The notes under the pieces were generated by a model, which searched no databases, was not told the origin of the DNA, and saw nothing but the letters and a program-made list of their open reading frames with translations. Source: Thermoplasmatota archaeon (GTDB lineage Archaea > Thermoplasmatota > B47-G6 > B47-G6B > 47-G6). From it: a stretch of DNA of 45,229 nt. Positions within the stretch are counted from its first letter, which is position 1. Every line of letters begins with the position of its first letter. Location: assembly GCA_029258975.1 (NCBI GenBank), contig JAPDJS010000001.1, positions 1-45,229 of the forward strand, in the 5' to 3' direction. Positions 16,665 through 24,768 of the stretch are shown in pieces. Both the position numbers and the translations under genes were made by a program.

Positions 16665-17171
16665 ATGGGCAGGCTTAGGATATTTATCGACTCAATATCG
16701 AAAAAGAGGGTCACGGAGAAATATCCGTTTGAACCCATAGAGCTTCCTGAAGACTTCAGAGGAAAACCCGAAATAAACCCAGAATATTGTATAGGCTGTG
16801 TCGCCTGTGCTAGAGTTTGTCCACCAAATGCAATTACGTTCCAGGATGATAAGGAAAAGGGGTTCCGTCGTCTGCAAGTATTCATAGGAAGATGTATCTT
16901 CTGTGGAAGATGTCAAGAGGTATGTCCCGTAGGGGCCATAAAGCTCACAAAAGAATTCGAGCTTGCAACGCTTTCAGAAGAAGACCTATATCAGGTCGTG
17001 GAGCTTGAACTAGCACGATGCCTCATTTGTGGTAAGCCATTCGTTCCCTATAAGTATGTACAATATCTAAAGGAAAAAATGGAGGATGTTCAAACTTACG
17101 AGTTGTTGATATGTCCAGACTGTAAAGCAGAACTCACGTTCAGAGTTAAATATCAGATTTACGAGGTGTGA
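16665..17171 (+). CDS. mbhN: hydrogenase Fe-S subunit N (NuoI/HycF-like)
   Basis: A 168-residue subunit with two [4Fe-4S] motifs (CIGCVACARVCP and CIFCGRCQEVCP) that relay electrons from ferredoxin to subunit J. Its C-terminus has an additional pair, CLICGKPF and CPDCKA, as in the HycF/HyfH group, probably a small zinc site. ATG 16665 is placed 6 nt after GAGGGT; ATG 16659 overlaps the previous stop and is the alternative. No separate ferredoxin gene lies in the operon, so a soluble ferredoxin is the likely donor. Confidence 0.93.
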   Translation: MGRLRIFIDSISKKRVTEKYPFEPIELPEDFRGKPEINPEYCIGCVACARVCPPNAITFQDDKEKGFRRLQVFIGRCIFCGRCQEVCPVGAIKLTKEFELATLSEEDLYQVVELELARCLICGKPFVPYKYVQYLKEKMEDVQTYELLICPDCKAELTFRVKYQIYEV

Positions 17172-17174
17172 AGT

Positions 17175-17747
17175 GTGTTTGAGAAGAGTCTATGGGTATT
17201 TCATGTTAATAGTGGTTCATGTAATGGCTGCGACATAGAAGTGCTTGACATATTCACTCCTAGGCCCGACGTGGAGAGGTTTGGAATAAAACTAGTCCCA
17301 TCACCTAGACATGCTGATGCCATCGCCTTTACGGGGCCCATTACAAGGGCCATGGTACACAAGGTTGTAGAGGCCATAAAGGCCCTGCCAGAGCCAAAAA
17401 TTGCTATCGCAATAGGGTCCTGTGCATGTGGTGGCGGAATTTGGCACGATACGTATTCCGTTGTGGGTGGAGTTAAAAAGTTCTACAAGATACTCAAGGA
17501 GGAATACGGCATAGACCCTCCTCTCACGATATATGTTCCAGGATGTCCTCCAAAGCCAGAATCTCTTATATACGCAGTAGCAGTCCTAAGAAAACTCGTA
17601 GCACAAAAACAAAAGAGACGTGAACACAGAGAGACATTCCCAGACGAGGAAAAGAGGAAACTTGAAATCATTCTTAAAGAGGAGCTTGGTACGAGGCACT
17701 TTCTCCCAAAGATAATATTTAAGGAGGAGCCAAAAAATGAGCCTTGA
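17175..17747 (+). CDS. mbhJ: hydrogenase small subunit J (NuoB-like)
   Basis: This 190-residue protein holds the single [4Fe-4S] cluster next to the NiFe site. The four ligands are visible in SCNGCDIEVLD, IGSCACGGG and VPGCPPKPE. A basic/acidic C-terminal extension of about 45 residues follows the core. The start is GTG 17175, 6 nt after GAGGTG. Its end overlaps the start of the first Mrp-type gene by 11 nt, joining the catalytic and antiporter halves of the operon. Confidence 0.93.
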   Translation: MFEKSLWVFHVNSGSCNGCDIEVLDIFTPRPDVERFGIKLVPSPRHADAIAFTGPITRAMVHKVVEAIKALPEPKIAIAIGSCACGGGIWHDTYSVVGGVKKFYKILKEEYGIDPPLTIYVPGCPPKPESLIYAVAVLRKLVAQKQKRREHRETFPDEEKRKLEIILKEELGTRHFLPKIIFKEEPKNEP

Positions 17748-18021
17748 GGGTGTATTTGTCAAATTAGTAATAATATCAGTCCCAATTTACATGTTAGCAT
17801 TCATAATTTACTCAATAAGGCTAATAAAAGGGCCAACAATATTTGACTCAGTATTGGCTGTAGACTGTTTGTCCTTTGACTTAGCGGCGTTCATTGCAAT
17901 GCTGGCAGTATACTTTAAGAGTGCGTTCTTAGCAAGCAGCGCAATAATACTTGCTCTATGGGCATTCCTACTAGACCTCTACCTAGCGAAGTACTTCGTT
18001 CGCAGGGAGGTGGGAGCATGA
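17737..18021 (+). CDS. mbhB: Mrp-type subunit MbhB (MrpF-like)
   Basis: A 94-residue protein with three membrane helices and the MrpF-type core IRLIKGPTIFDSVLAVDCLSFD. In Mbh and Mrp complexes this small subunit is part of the Na+/H+ antiporter module. An AGGAGG lies a few bases before the ATG, inside the end of the J gene. It overlaps the MrpG-like gene by ATGA. Confidence 0.9.
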   Translation: MSLEGVFVKLVIISVPIYMLAFIIYSIRLIKGPTIFDSVLAVDCLSFDLAAFIAMLAVYFKSAFLASSAIILALWAFLLDLYLAKYFVRREVGA

Positions 18022-18380
18022 TAGGCACGGTGTTGTTCTACATCGGAGCAGTATTAATCTTTGTAGGAGCAATATGTGATCTTTTCGGTGCTATTGGGCT
18101 CCTAAGATTTCCAAACTTTTACGTTAGGCTTCATGCTGCAACTGTCGGTGCTATAGGCGGTGCCGTAGTGCCGCTAATCGGCGTTGCGTTAGTAGCAATT
18201 GGTAGTGACTTCTTAGGATCTATAAAATACGTCATCGCTGGCGCGTCATTCGTTACAGCCATCATAATCCTCATTGTCGCCCCTACTGCTTCTCATGCCC
18301 TTGCATATGCTGCTCACAAAAGTAAAGCTGTAAAATGGGAAGATAAGGTTTGTGACCACCTTGAGGGGATGGAAAAATGA
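18018..18380 (+). CDS. mbhC: Mrp-type subunit MbhC (MrpG-like)
   Basis: A 120-residue protein with three membrane helices and the family signature GAIGLLRFPNFYVRLHAAT. It starts at ATG 18018, which overlaps the previous stop (ATGA) and follows GGGAGGTGGG; an upstream in-frame start at 17958 has no support. Together with MbhB and the following D and E-F proteins it forms the antiporter part that moves Na+ or H+. Confidence 0.92.
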   Translation: MIGTVLFYIGAVLIFVGAICDLFGAIGLLRFPNFYVRLHAATVGAIGGAVVPLIGVALVAIGSDFLGSIKYVIAGASFVTAIIILIVAPTASHALAYAAHKSKAVKWEDKVCDHLEGMEK

Positions 18381-18634
18381 TATTCCTTCACCTCATAGTC
18401 TTAGCAATTTCGGCAGTATTAGGATTGGTCTTCGCATACTTTGCAATAGTTGAGGAGGACCTCCTCAAGGCTGTTATATACTCCGCGGGACAGGCAGTGG
18501 CCTATGCAATTGCCTTCTATATACTTATGGCTCCTGACGTTTTGCTAGCGTACATCGCCATAGCTGTCGGTATCTACACGGCACTATTGATATTCGTGAT
18601 AAGCAAAACTGAGAGGAGAGAGGTGATCTCATGA
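18377..18634 (+). CDS. mbhD: hydrogenase subunit MbhD (MrpA C-terminal domain-like)
   Basis: An 85-residue protein with three helices and the motif VEEDLLKAVIYSAGQAVAYA, matching the hydrogenase subunit D domain that corresponds to a detached segment of MrpA. It starts and ends with four-base ATGA overlaps with its neighbours, so translation of the series is coupled. Confidence 0.88.
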   Translation: MIFLHLIVLAISAVLGLVFAYFAIVEEDLLKAVIYSAGQAVAYAIAFYILMAPDVLLAYIAIAVGIYTALLIFVISKTERREVIS

Positions 18635-19404
18635 AGAAAGTTCACGCAGTAACTGCATGTATCATTGTGTTATTCGTCATACTCCTATCGTTCGTACTTA
18701 CATCCCTAAACATGGCTCCAGAAACCGAAGAGGTGAGAGCTCTAGGCAAATTCTTCCTAGAAAATAGTTACTTCGGAGACTACTCCGCAATGAGTCCCGA
18801 AGTCGTCACCTCAATCCTCTGGGATTACCGTGGCCTCGATACCATATACGAAACAAGCGTGTTCTTCCTTGCAATTATATCATCGCTGGCGCTCTTCAGG
18901 CTTGGGAATACTATAGAAAGTGAAAAACACTCTGAAGATTCCGGTCCAGGACTAAGTTTCATAGTCAAAGGCATAGTAAAACTCGTATCAGTTATGATTA
19001 TAGCAGTATCTGCCTCAATAGCCCTTCACGGTCACCTTACTCCGGGAGGAGGGTTCCAGGGAGGCTCTGCCCTTGCAGTTGTACCACTTTTGGTTATAGT
19101 AGCCTTTTCTAAATTTGCTCTCGAAAATCTTGGATTTACCAAAGACAGAGCCATGGTTGTCCGTTCTTTAAGCCTCGTAGGCATTGCATTAGTAGCGCTT
19201 TTCCCCCTTCTATATGGCGCCTACATAATGCAGAACCAGCCAATATTCCCTGCAAGGATTGGAGGTCAGCTTACAAGCGGTTCGCTCATACTCTATAACA
19301 TCTTCGAATACTTCGCAGTAGGCGCTGGTTTCACGGCGGTGTTCTTACTACTAGCCACACCAGAGAAGATCTTTAAAAAACTCTTAGGGGTGAAGAAAGA
19401 ATGA
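18631..19404 (+). CDS. fused hydrogenase subunits MbhE-MbhF (MrpA tail plus MrpB-like)
   Basis: A 257-residue protein in which the first part (to about residue 100, including WDYRGLDTIYETSVFFLAI) matches MbhE and the second (from about 110, with HGHLTPGGGFQGGSALAV) matches MbhF/MrpB. In Pyrococcus these are two genes of about 100 and 150 residues. A linker rich in acidic and serine residues (ESEKHSEDSGPG) joins them here. The membrane topology suggests both parts keep their normal orientation. Confidence 0.88.
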   Translation: MKKVHAVTACIIVLFVILLSFVLTSLNMAPETEEVRALGKFFLENSYFGDYSAMSPEVVTSILWDYRGLDTIYETSVFFLAIISSLALFRLGNTIESEKHSEDSGPGLSFIVKGIVKLVSVMIIAVSASIALHGHLTPGGGFQGGSALAVVPLLVIVAFSKFALENLGFTKDRAMVVRSLSLVGIALVALFPLLYGAYIMQNQPIFPARIGGQLTSGSLILYNIFEYFAVGAGFTAVFLLLATPEKIFKKLLGVKKE

Positions 19405-19796
19405 TCGTAGAGTTCCTATGGTCGATAGTAATTATTTCAATTCTTGGCGCTACCGTAATAAGCCTCTACGGAATAGCTAGGAGGCCAAGTCTTATCAAGA
19501 AACTCATAGCCCTAACAATCCTCACAGATTCTGCAAACCTCCTCGCAATCATGGTTGGATATCGCCTTATATATCCTGTAGCCCCGCCAGTTCTACCAAG
19601 GCTTACCGAAGAGGGTCTTAAAGAATTTTTGGCTACGGCAGTCGATCCCTTACCTCAAGCGCTCGTAATCACTGCAGTAGTTATTGGAATGGCGGTGAAC
19701 ATCCTCATAGCCTTTGCAATCATCCAGATTTATAGGATCTACGGAACAACGGATGTGAGAAAGATCGCAAAGGTGATCAAAAATGAGGGCTCTTAG
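19401..19796 (+). CDS. mbhG: Mrp-type subunit MbhG (MrpC/NuoK-like)
   Basis: A 131-residue, three-helix protein of the MrpC/NuoK family, with YGIARRPSLIKKLIALTILTD and the closing helix DPLPQALVITAVVIGMAVN, a strongly conserved MrpC signature. It overlaps the E-F gene by ATGA and the MbhA gene by 14 nt. Confidence 0.92.
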   Translation: MIVEFLWSIVIISILGATVISLYGIARRPSLIKKLIALTILTDSANLLAIMVGYRLIYPVAPPVLPRLTEEGLKEFLATAVDPLPQALVITAVVIGMAVNILIAFAIIQIYRIYGTTDVRKIAKVIKNEGS

Positions 19797-20277
19797 GGGA
19801 TTCATTCCCGTAGCACTTCTCACGTTCGTCATTTACATCCTGTTTACGGGATCTGCAACATTATTCGACATAGTAACGGGGATTATCATAGGAATTATTT
19901 GTGGGGCTCTATTTGGTAGCTTCCTTGTAGAGAAAGATAGTAAGGCGCTTAATCCTGTAAGATGGCTTTGGGCAGTGATTTATTTCATAAAGTACATGAC
20001 TATTATTGAGTTTAAAGCCCACTGGGACGTGATAAAGAGGATTGTAACCGGAAATATAAGACCAGGGATAGTAAAGGTTCCAATAAAGGTGAAAAACGAG
20101 TATTCTAGGATCCTAGTCGCAAATTCTATCACAAACACGCCCGGCACAGTTACTGTCGACATGGATGACGAATACATCTACGTTAACTGGATCAACGTAG
20201 TAACGGAAGATCCCGAAGAAGCTAAGAAGCGCATATCTGAAGAGTTTGAGAGATTTGCCAAGAAAATATTCGAATGA
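19783..20277 (+). CDS. mbhA: Mrp-type subunit MbhA (MrpE-like)
   Basis: A 164-residue protein with two or three N-terminal helices and a C-terminal cytoplasmic domain. The segment ANSITNTPGTVTVDMDDEYIYVNWI is the clear MrpE signature. In Pyrococcus mbhA is the first gene of the operon; here it is next to last. Confidence 0.92.
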   Translation: MRALRGFIPVALLTFVIYILFTGSATLFDIVTGIIIGIICGALFGSFLVEKDSKALNPVRWLWAVIYFIKYMTIIEFKAHWDVIKRIVTGNIRPGIVKVPIKVKNEYSRILVANSITNTPGTVTVDMDDEYIYVNWINVVTEDPEEAKKRISEEFERFAKKIFE

Positions 20278-20288
20278 GGTGATCTACC

Positions 20289-21848
20289 TTGAACGCGATA
20301 GGTTTGGCCGTGTTAACACCAATAGCGTTTGCCTTCGCCTTACCATTGTTTGCTAAAATTGTAGGATCTAGGAGGGAATACATCTTCGGATATTCACTAA
20401 TTGCCACGCTCGTCACTCTAATTCTATCAGCACTAGTATTCAAGGAGGCTTATCACTCCTCTGAGCCTTTAGTCTACACCTTCGGGCGTTGGGTAGCGCC
20501 CATAGGAATCTTGTATGAAGTAGATAAACTAAACGCCACTATAGCGCTAACGACTAGCTTTCTCATGTTTCTCATCGCAATATATAGCTATGAATATCTC
20601 AAGCATGAGAAGGGCTTGGAATGGTATTATACTCTATATCTAGGCCTCGAAGCGGGCATACTAGGGGTTCTCCTAACTGGAGATGCGTTCAACCTCTTCG
20701 TCATGATTGAGGTAACAAGCATAGCTGCCTATGGACTTGTAATGTTCTATAGAGACCGTGGAGATGCTGTAGTAGCAGGCCTTAAATATGCGTTCATCGG
20801 AGCCGTTGGCACCACCATATACTTCCTCGCAGTTATAGTTCTCTACGGTGGTCTTGGAACGCTTAATATGGCAGATCTCGCTGCAAAAGTCCACGGGATC
20901 TCGTTTCCAGTTAGCGAGATATACTGCAATAATATCGCCCTAGTCTCTGGAGTTGCCCTAGTATTGGCAACGTGGGCATTCATGATTAAGGCAGCCATAT
21001 TTCCAACACACTTCTGGCTTCCAGAAGCACACCCAGCAGCTCCTACACCCATCTCGGCAATACTCAGTGGCCTCGTAGTGAACGTAGGAGTTTACTCTAT
21101 GCTAAGATTCTTCATCACCATTTACGGAGGCATAACAGAGCCTACTCTCACCAAGGTAGTGAGCATTATTGGTACAATCCTAATTGTCCTAGGAGCTTTT
21201 TCGACAATCTTCGCAGCAATAATGATGAACGTTCAAAAGGACATAAAGAGGCTTATAGCATATTCTACAATAGTCCACATGGGATACATAGCTTCTGCCA
21301 TTGGCCTAGGAACTTCTTTGGGTGTAGAAGCATCGTTATTCCACATTGTGAATCACGCAATAGCAAAGGCCCTCATGTTCCTTGCCGCAGGGGTCTTTAT
21401 ACAGGTCGCTGGTTCTCGTATGATAGATGACCTAAGCGGAATAGGAAAACACGTACCTATAGCCACGTTCGCCTTTGCGATTTCCACATTTAGTCTCGTT
21501 GGCATACCTCCGCTAAACGTGTTCTATAGTAAGCTGCTGCTATTCACAGCGTACATGGAATTTAACATCGGCCTTTCGGTAGTAATGGTTGTGTCAAGCA
21601 TCATAGCACTCGTAGCATACATAAGAGTGCTCTACAAGATCATCTGGGGCCCAGAAAAGGAGATAAAGCAAATAAGTACGGGAACAATGAGTGGGGTATG
21701 TTTAATACTTGCCTTGATCATAATCGCAGTAGGTCTCCTAGCCCCAACGATATACAACGCGCTTATATCTCCAGCAGCTTCCCAGGCAATGGACTACAAC
21801 ACGTACATAGAGGTAGTTAGAAAACTCGTGGAGAGCTTCTTCTTCTAA
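20289..21848 (+). CDS. mbhH: hydrogenase antiporter subunit MbhH (MrpD-like)
   Basis: A 519-residue, fourteen-helix antiporter subunit with Glu in NLFVMIEVTSIAAYG and Lys in MIKAAIFPTHFWLPEAHP, the residues that carry ion movement in MrpD, NuoM and MbhH. It lacks the long C-terminal extension of the operon's first gene. The start is TTG 20289, after GAGGTGATC; no nearby ATG fits. It shares a 30-nt identical stretch with the H' gene. It closes the operon, ending 44 bp from a convergent gene. Confidence 0.92.
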   Translation: MNAIGLAVLTPIAFAFALPLFAKIVGSRREYIFGYSLIATLVTLILSALVFKEAYHSSEPLVYTFGRWVAPIGILYEVDKLNATIALTTSFLMFLIAIYSYEYLKHEKGLEWYYTLYLGLEAGILGVLLTGDAFNLFVMIEVTSIAAYGLVMFYRDRGDAVVAGLKYAFIGAVGTTIYFLAVIVLYGGLGTLNMADLAAKVHGISFPVSEIYCNNIALVSGVALVLATWAFMIKAAIFPTHFWLPEAHPAAPTPISAILSGLVVNVGVYSMLRFFITIYGGITEPTLTKVVSIIGTILIVLGAFSTIFAAIMMNVQKDIKRLIAYSTIVHMGYIASAIGLGTSLGVEASLFHIVNHAIAKALMFLAAGVFIQVAGSRMIDDLSGIGKHVPIATFAFAISTFSLVGIPPLNVFYSKLLLFTAYMEFNIGLSVVMVVSSIIALVAYIRVLYKIIWGPEKEIKQISTGTMSGVCLILALIIIAVGLLAPTIYNALISPAASQAMDYNTYIEVVRKLVESFFF

Positions 21849-21892
21849 TCTAATTTTATTTTATAACCTAAAAATTAAAAGAAAAAGTAGGA
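21849..21892. terminator. T-rich bidirectional stop between convergent operons
   Basis: The 44-bp gap has ATTTTATTTTATAA for plus-strand transcripts and, on the other strand, CTTTTTCTTTTAATTTTT for the convergent Fe-S gene. T-runs of this kind end archaeal transcription. Confidence 0.5.
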
Positions 21893-22384
21893 TTACTCAC
21901 CTGCAATTTTGCTCTGAAACATTTTTTCTGCAAACCTTGCTCCCATCTTCCTTGCTATTTCTTCTGGGTCTCCATAGAATATTGCGTTGGATGGACACAT
22001 CTCTGTACAAGCAGGATTAAGCCCCTGTTCTCTTAGAGGTTTGCAAAGATCACACTTGTTATATGCGTTTAACCACTCGTCAAATCTGGGAGCTCCATAA
22101 GGACAAACCATGGAGCACATTCCACATCCTATACACTTGTTAGGATCTATAATTACTGCGTCTTCCTCGTCCCTGTAGATAGCGTTAACAGGACATGCCT
22201 CTATACATGGAGCCTTTATACAGTGCATACAATTTACGGGTATGTAAACGCCCTGAGATGTCCTGTAGACACGTATGTTTGGTTTTCCCTCATGGATAAA
22301 GGCACATACACTTTCACACGTTTCACAACCGATACAGAGTTCAAGACTTATCATATACCTAACTTTGTATTTATCTGTCTGCAT
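21893..22384 (-). CDS. four-cluster ferredoxin-like electron transfer subunit (HycB/HydN/CooF type)
   Basis: A 163-residue protein with sixteen cysteines in four [4Fe-4S] groups: CIGCETCESVC, CMHCIKAPCIEACP, CIGCGMCSMVCP, and CDLC plus CTEMCP. This is the layout of HycB, HydN, CooF and DmsB electron-transfer subunits. ATG 22384 follows GAGGTGAGGATC; an upstream start at 22408 would overlap the preceding oxidoreductase gene. The two genes are adjacent on one strand, so this protein probably passes electrons to or from the GltD-like flavoprotein. Confidence 0.88.
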   Translation of the reverse strand: MQTDKYKVRYMISLELCIGCETCESVCAFIHEGKPNIRVYRTSQGVYIPVNCMHCIKAPCIEACPVNAIYRDEEDAVIIDPNKCIGCGMCSMVCPYGAPRFDEWLNAYNKCDLCKPLREQGLNPACTEMCPSNAIFYGDPEEIARKMGARFAEKMFQSKIAGE

Positions 22385-22389
22385 GATCC

Positions 22390-23442
22390 TCACCTCGACT
22401 TTAGCCAAATGTCTAATGCTCTAGCAGCATTAAGCCCGCTAAGAATAGCATGACCAACCTTTGAGGGGCCTGTGACAACGTCGCCCGCTGCAAAGACGCC
22501 TTCGACGCTAGTCATATGCCTCTCGTCTACTACTATTCCTCCCCACTTGTCTACTGCTATCCCCAAATCCTCTGAAAACGGGGGTGTAGATTTCTCTCCT
22601 GTTGCAAATATCACAACGTCTACGTCAATGGTAAACTCAGAGCCCTCGATTGGTATAGGCCTTCTTCTTCCAGATTCATCGGGTTCTCCAAGTTTGTTTT
22701 TGATCAACTCTATTTTCTCTACCTTATCCTTCCCTATTATCTTTGTTGGAGAGACTAGCTCCATCCATTCTACTCCCTTCTGCCTAACCGCGTTTATTTC
22801 GTAAATCCCTGCCGGGGCCTCTTGTATAGTCCTTCTATAGAGAAGGTATACCTTCTTAGCTCCTACTGCTAGGGATTCTATTACGGCGTCCACTGCAGAG
22901 TATCCTGCCCCTATTACTGCAACTATTCTTCCTTTTACCTCAGGGGCGTGTTCCTTTGAGAGATATCCCAGCCTGGAGGCCTTTAGCCTATATAAATAAT
23001 CTAGGGCTGCGTATACTCCATCGAGTTCTGCACCTTCTATCTTCGGAATCCTGGATCTCCAAGTGCCTGTAGTGATTAACACAGCATCATACTTTTCAAT
23101 AAGCTCCTTTAGGTTAACTGTCTTTTCTAAAAGCTCGTCTCCCTCGTCATGCCTTTCTCCGTAAACGACCTTGGTTCTAGTGATAAATTTCACGCCAAAC
23201 TTCTCTTCCAATAACTTACACCCTGCGCGAACTCTTTCGATAGGAATTCTCACCTCAGGAATTCCAAAGATCATTAGTCCACCAGGTTCTGGTAATTTTT
23301 CATAAACATCGATCTCATGACCTTTACATGCCAAATATCCTGCCGCTGCTAATCCTGCTGGACCGGCGCCAATTATAGCCACTTTTTTACCCGACGGCTC
23401 GGGTTTTGATTTGCAGTGAAAGGCAAAGTTCATAGGTTCCAT
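22390..23442 (-). CDS. GltD-like NAD(P)-dependent FAD oxidoreductase
   Basis: A 350-residue flavoprotein with an FAD motif (VAIIGAGPAGLAAAG), the GltD hallmark EKLPEPGGLMIFGIPEVRIP, a second dinucleotide motif for NAD(P) (VAVIGAGYSAVDAV) and the closing GVFAAGDVVTGPSKVGHAI. It corresponds to the small subunit of glutamate synthase and to NfnB/SudA-type enzymes, but lacks their N-terminal Fe-S domain; the adjacent Fe-S protein may replace it. No glutamate synthase large subunit is in the window, so NAD(P)H:ferredoxin or sulfur-linked electron transfer is plausible. AAGGAGG lies upstream of the ATG. Confidence 0.88.
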   Translation of the reverse strand: MEPMNFAFHCKSKPEPSGKKVAIIGAGPAGLAAAGYLACKGHEIDVYEKLPEPGGLMIFGIPEVRIPIERVRAGCKLLEEKFGVKFITRTKVVYGERHDEGDELLEKTVNLKELIEKYDAVLITTGTWRSRIPKIEGAELDGVYAALDYLYRLKASRLGYLSKEHAPEVKGRIVAVIGAGYSAVDAVIESLAVGAKKVYLLYRRTIQEAPAGIYEINAVRQKGVEWMELVSPTKIIGKDKVEKIELIKNKLGEPDESGRRRPIPIEGSEFTIDVDVVIFATGEKSTPPFSEDLGIAVDKWGGIVVDERHMTSVEGVFAAGDVVTGPSKVGHAILSGLNAARALDIWLKSR

Positions 23443-23484
23443 ACCCTAACCTCCTTGAAGGTCTCATTGATGTATGCTTTCAAT

Positions 23485-23496
23485 AGACTTAAGTCT
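23485..23496. promoter_or_regulatory. palindrome upstream of the GltD-like gene
   Basis: AGACTTAAGTCT is a perfect 12-bp palindrome about 45 bp before the ATG at 23442, where a promoter-bound regulator could sit. Its TTAAG core may also be part of the promoter. Confidence 0.4.
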
Positions 23497-23539
23497 GTCA
23501 ATATCTTGCATGTATGTTTTTTACAATTTTAATGTGTTT

Positions 23540-23564
23540 CTCATTAGCTTACTTGTCTAATGAG
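23540..23564. repeat. 8-bp inverted repeat (stem-loop capable)
   Basis: CTCATTAG and CTAATGAG form a perfect 8-bp stem around the 9-nt loop CTTACTTGT. It lies about 100 bp upstream of the GltD-like gene; operator or transcript hairpin are both possible. Confidence 0.4.
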
Positions 23565-23811
23565 CCACAAGGTCATGCAAGCGAATAACATCATATGCAA
23601 CAATACGCATGCTTCACAGAAGTGTTAACAAACCAAAAGATAGTCTTCGTTGGAGTGATTTAAAACTTGATTGGCATTAGAAAAATATTCGATACCCGCC
23701 AAAAATGCTTATAATTACTCCCATCGACGTCACAGAACGGGTAGAAGAGTATCTATAAAGTTGATGGTCATTCAGCGCTTTTTAACGTCAATATTTTTCG
23801 GAGGAAAAACT

Positions 23812-23819
23812 TTTTAAAT
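23812..23819 (+). promoter_or_regulatory. TATA box for the gene at 23858
   Basis: TTTTAAAT preceded by purine-rich GGAAAAAC (BRE-like) fits an archaeal promoter. A start about 25 nt downstream, near 23840, would give a short leader that includes GAGGAGG at 23843-23849. Confidence 0.6.
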
Positions 23820-23857
23820 TACTATACAGCGATTGTTCTTCTGAGGAGGCGGTGTGT

Positions 23858-24388
23858 ATGGATCGTGAAATGAAGAGAACGCTGGTAATAGTATTGATAA
23901 TGTGTCTGCTCATCGGGGCCATAGCGTACGTGTTGTATGAAGAAGAGAACATACCCAAGTTCACAATAATAGCGGAGTTACCACAGGAGAGACTTCAAGA
24001 GAAGCTAGACAATATGACATATACTAAAGTGATAGTACATTATGCTGTTGTCATCTACAACATAGATAAAGTGAAGCAGGGATGGCCAATGAGGGCATAT
24101 GTGCTAATAAATGAGACTATGGAATGTGATAAGATACCAAGAAACATTACGATAGTGATACCAATAACTAGCGAAACATACAAGCACATTGGAGACGAAA
24201 CACTGCTTGAGGTTGGGGTGATTGTCTTGGTAGAAAAAGACGCAGGCGAGTACGTCAAGCTAGGGCACTTGTCGTATTCAGTAACGTACACCAGATATAG
24301 AATGGAAAGGTTCTTCAACAATGGTGTGCTGCACATACCAAGCGAGGATTTCTGGTGGAGAGTAACAAATATTGAGGAAGTGTTATAA
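23858..24388 (+). CDS. membrane-anchored exported protein, function unknown
   Basis: A 176-residue protein with a short basic N-terminus (MDREMKR), one hydrophobic helix (about residues 8-26) and a hydrophilic, beta-rich remainder facing outside. No recognised domain. The ATG at 23858 follows GAGGAGG by 8 nt; GTG 23852 is an alternative. It has its own promoter and no close partner. Confidence 0.75.
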   Translation: MDREMKRTLVIVLIMCLLIGAIAYVLYEEENIPKFTIIAELPQERLQEKLDNMTYTKVIVHYAVVIYNIDKVKQGWPMRAYVLINETMECDKIPRNITIVIPITSETYKHIGDETLLEVGVIVLVEKDAGEYVKLGHLSYSVTYTRYRMERFFNNGVLHIPSEDFWWRVTNIEEVL

Positions 24389-24768
24389 GCCCCTGTAGTG
24401 GAGGCCTAGCCTGATCCTTATGATGGCTGGGTTAATGCTTCTATTGTCTCTCTTTTCCTTTTTTCTGAAGAACCTTCTTCCTTTCTATGCCTCCACATTA
24501 TATTATGATTCCTTTCACAATCTACAATAAAAGCAGACGATTTGCACTCATATTATTTACCAAAGGAAGAATAGGCAGAATAATTATTATTTCCGAAACC
24601 CCGGAAAGATCTTCTTTCCTCATCCGGAAAGAGCTTTATCATTATCTCCCCCGCCCCGAGGTTATATCACTCGTGTATAGAGTAAGTTTCCGTTATTACC
24701 CAAATATAGGACGCGGGCGACCACAAAGTAAATCTATTCACGGAAGAGGACAGGATGGAAAATCGTTG
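24389..24768. other. 380-bp region between convergent gene ends, no gene seen
   Basis: An open frame at 24487-24783 has no ribosome-binding site and a composition unlike the neighbouring proteins, so I do not call it. A near-palindrome GGAAAGATCTTCTTTCC and a repeated CCGGAAAGA around 24601-24632 are the only structures noted. Confidence 0.35.

Larger units (their letters stand above)
23443..23857. other. 415-bp non-coding region with palindromes and two divergent promoters
   Basis: This lies between the GltD-like gene (minus) and a small membrane protein (plus). It contains a perfect 12-bp palindrome at 23485-23496, an 8-bp inverted repeat at 23540-23564 and a good TATA box at 23812-23819. 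No ORF or RNA gene is convincing. Confidence 0.45.

Noticed and set aside
12195..21848. Assignment as the Mbs/Mbx sulfane sulfur reductase
   Set aside because: Both NiFe cysteine pairs are intact in the large subunit, which favours a functional hydrogenase site despite the H' subunit.
22390..23442. Glutamate synthase small subunit as the definite function
   Set aside because: No large subunit nearby and the flavoprotein lacks its Fe-S domain, so only a GltD-like call is made.
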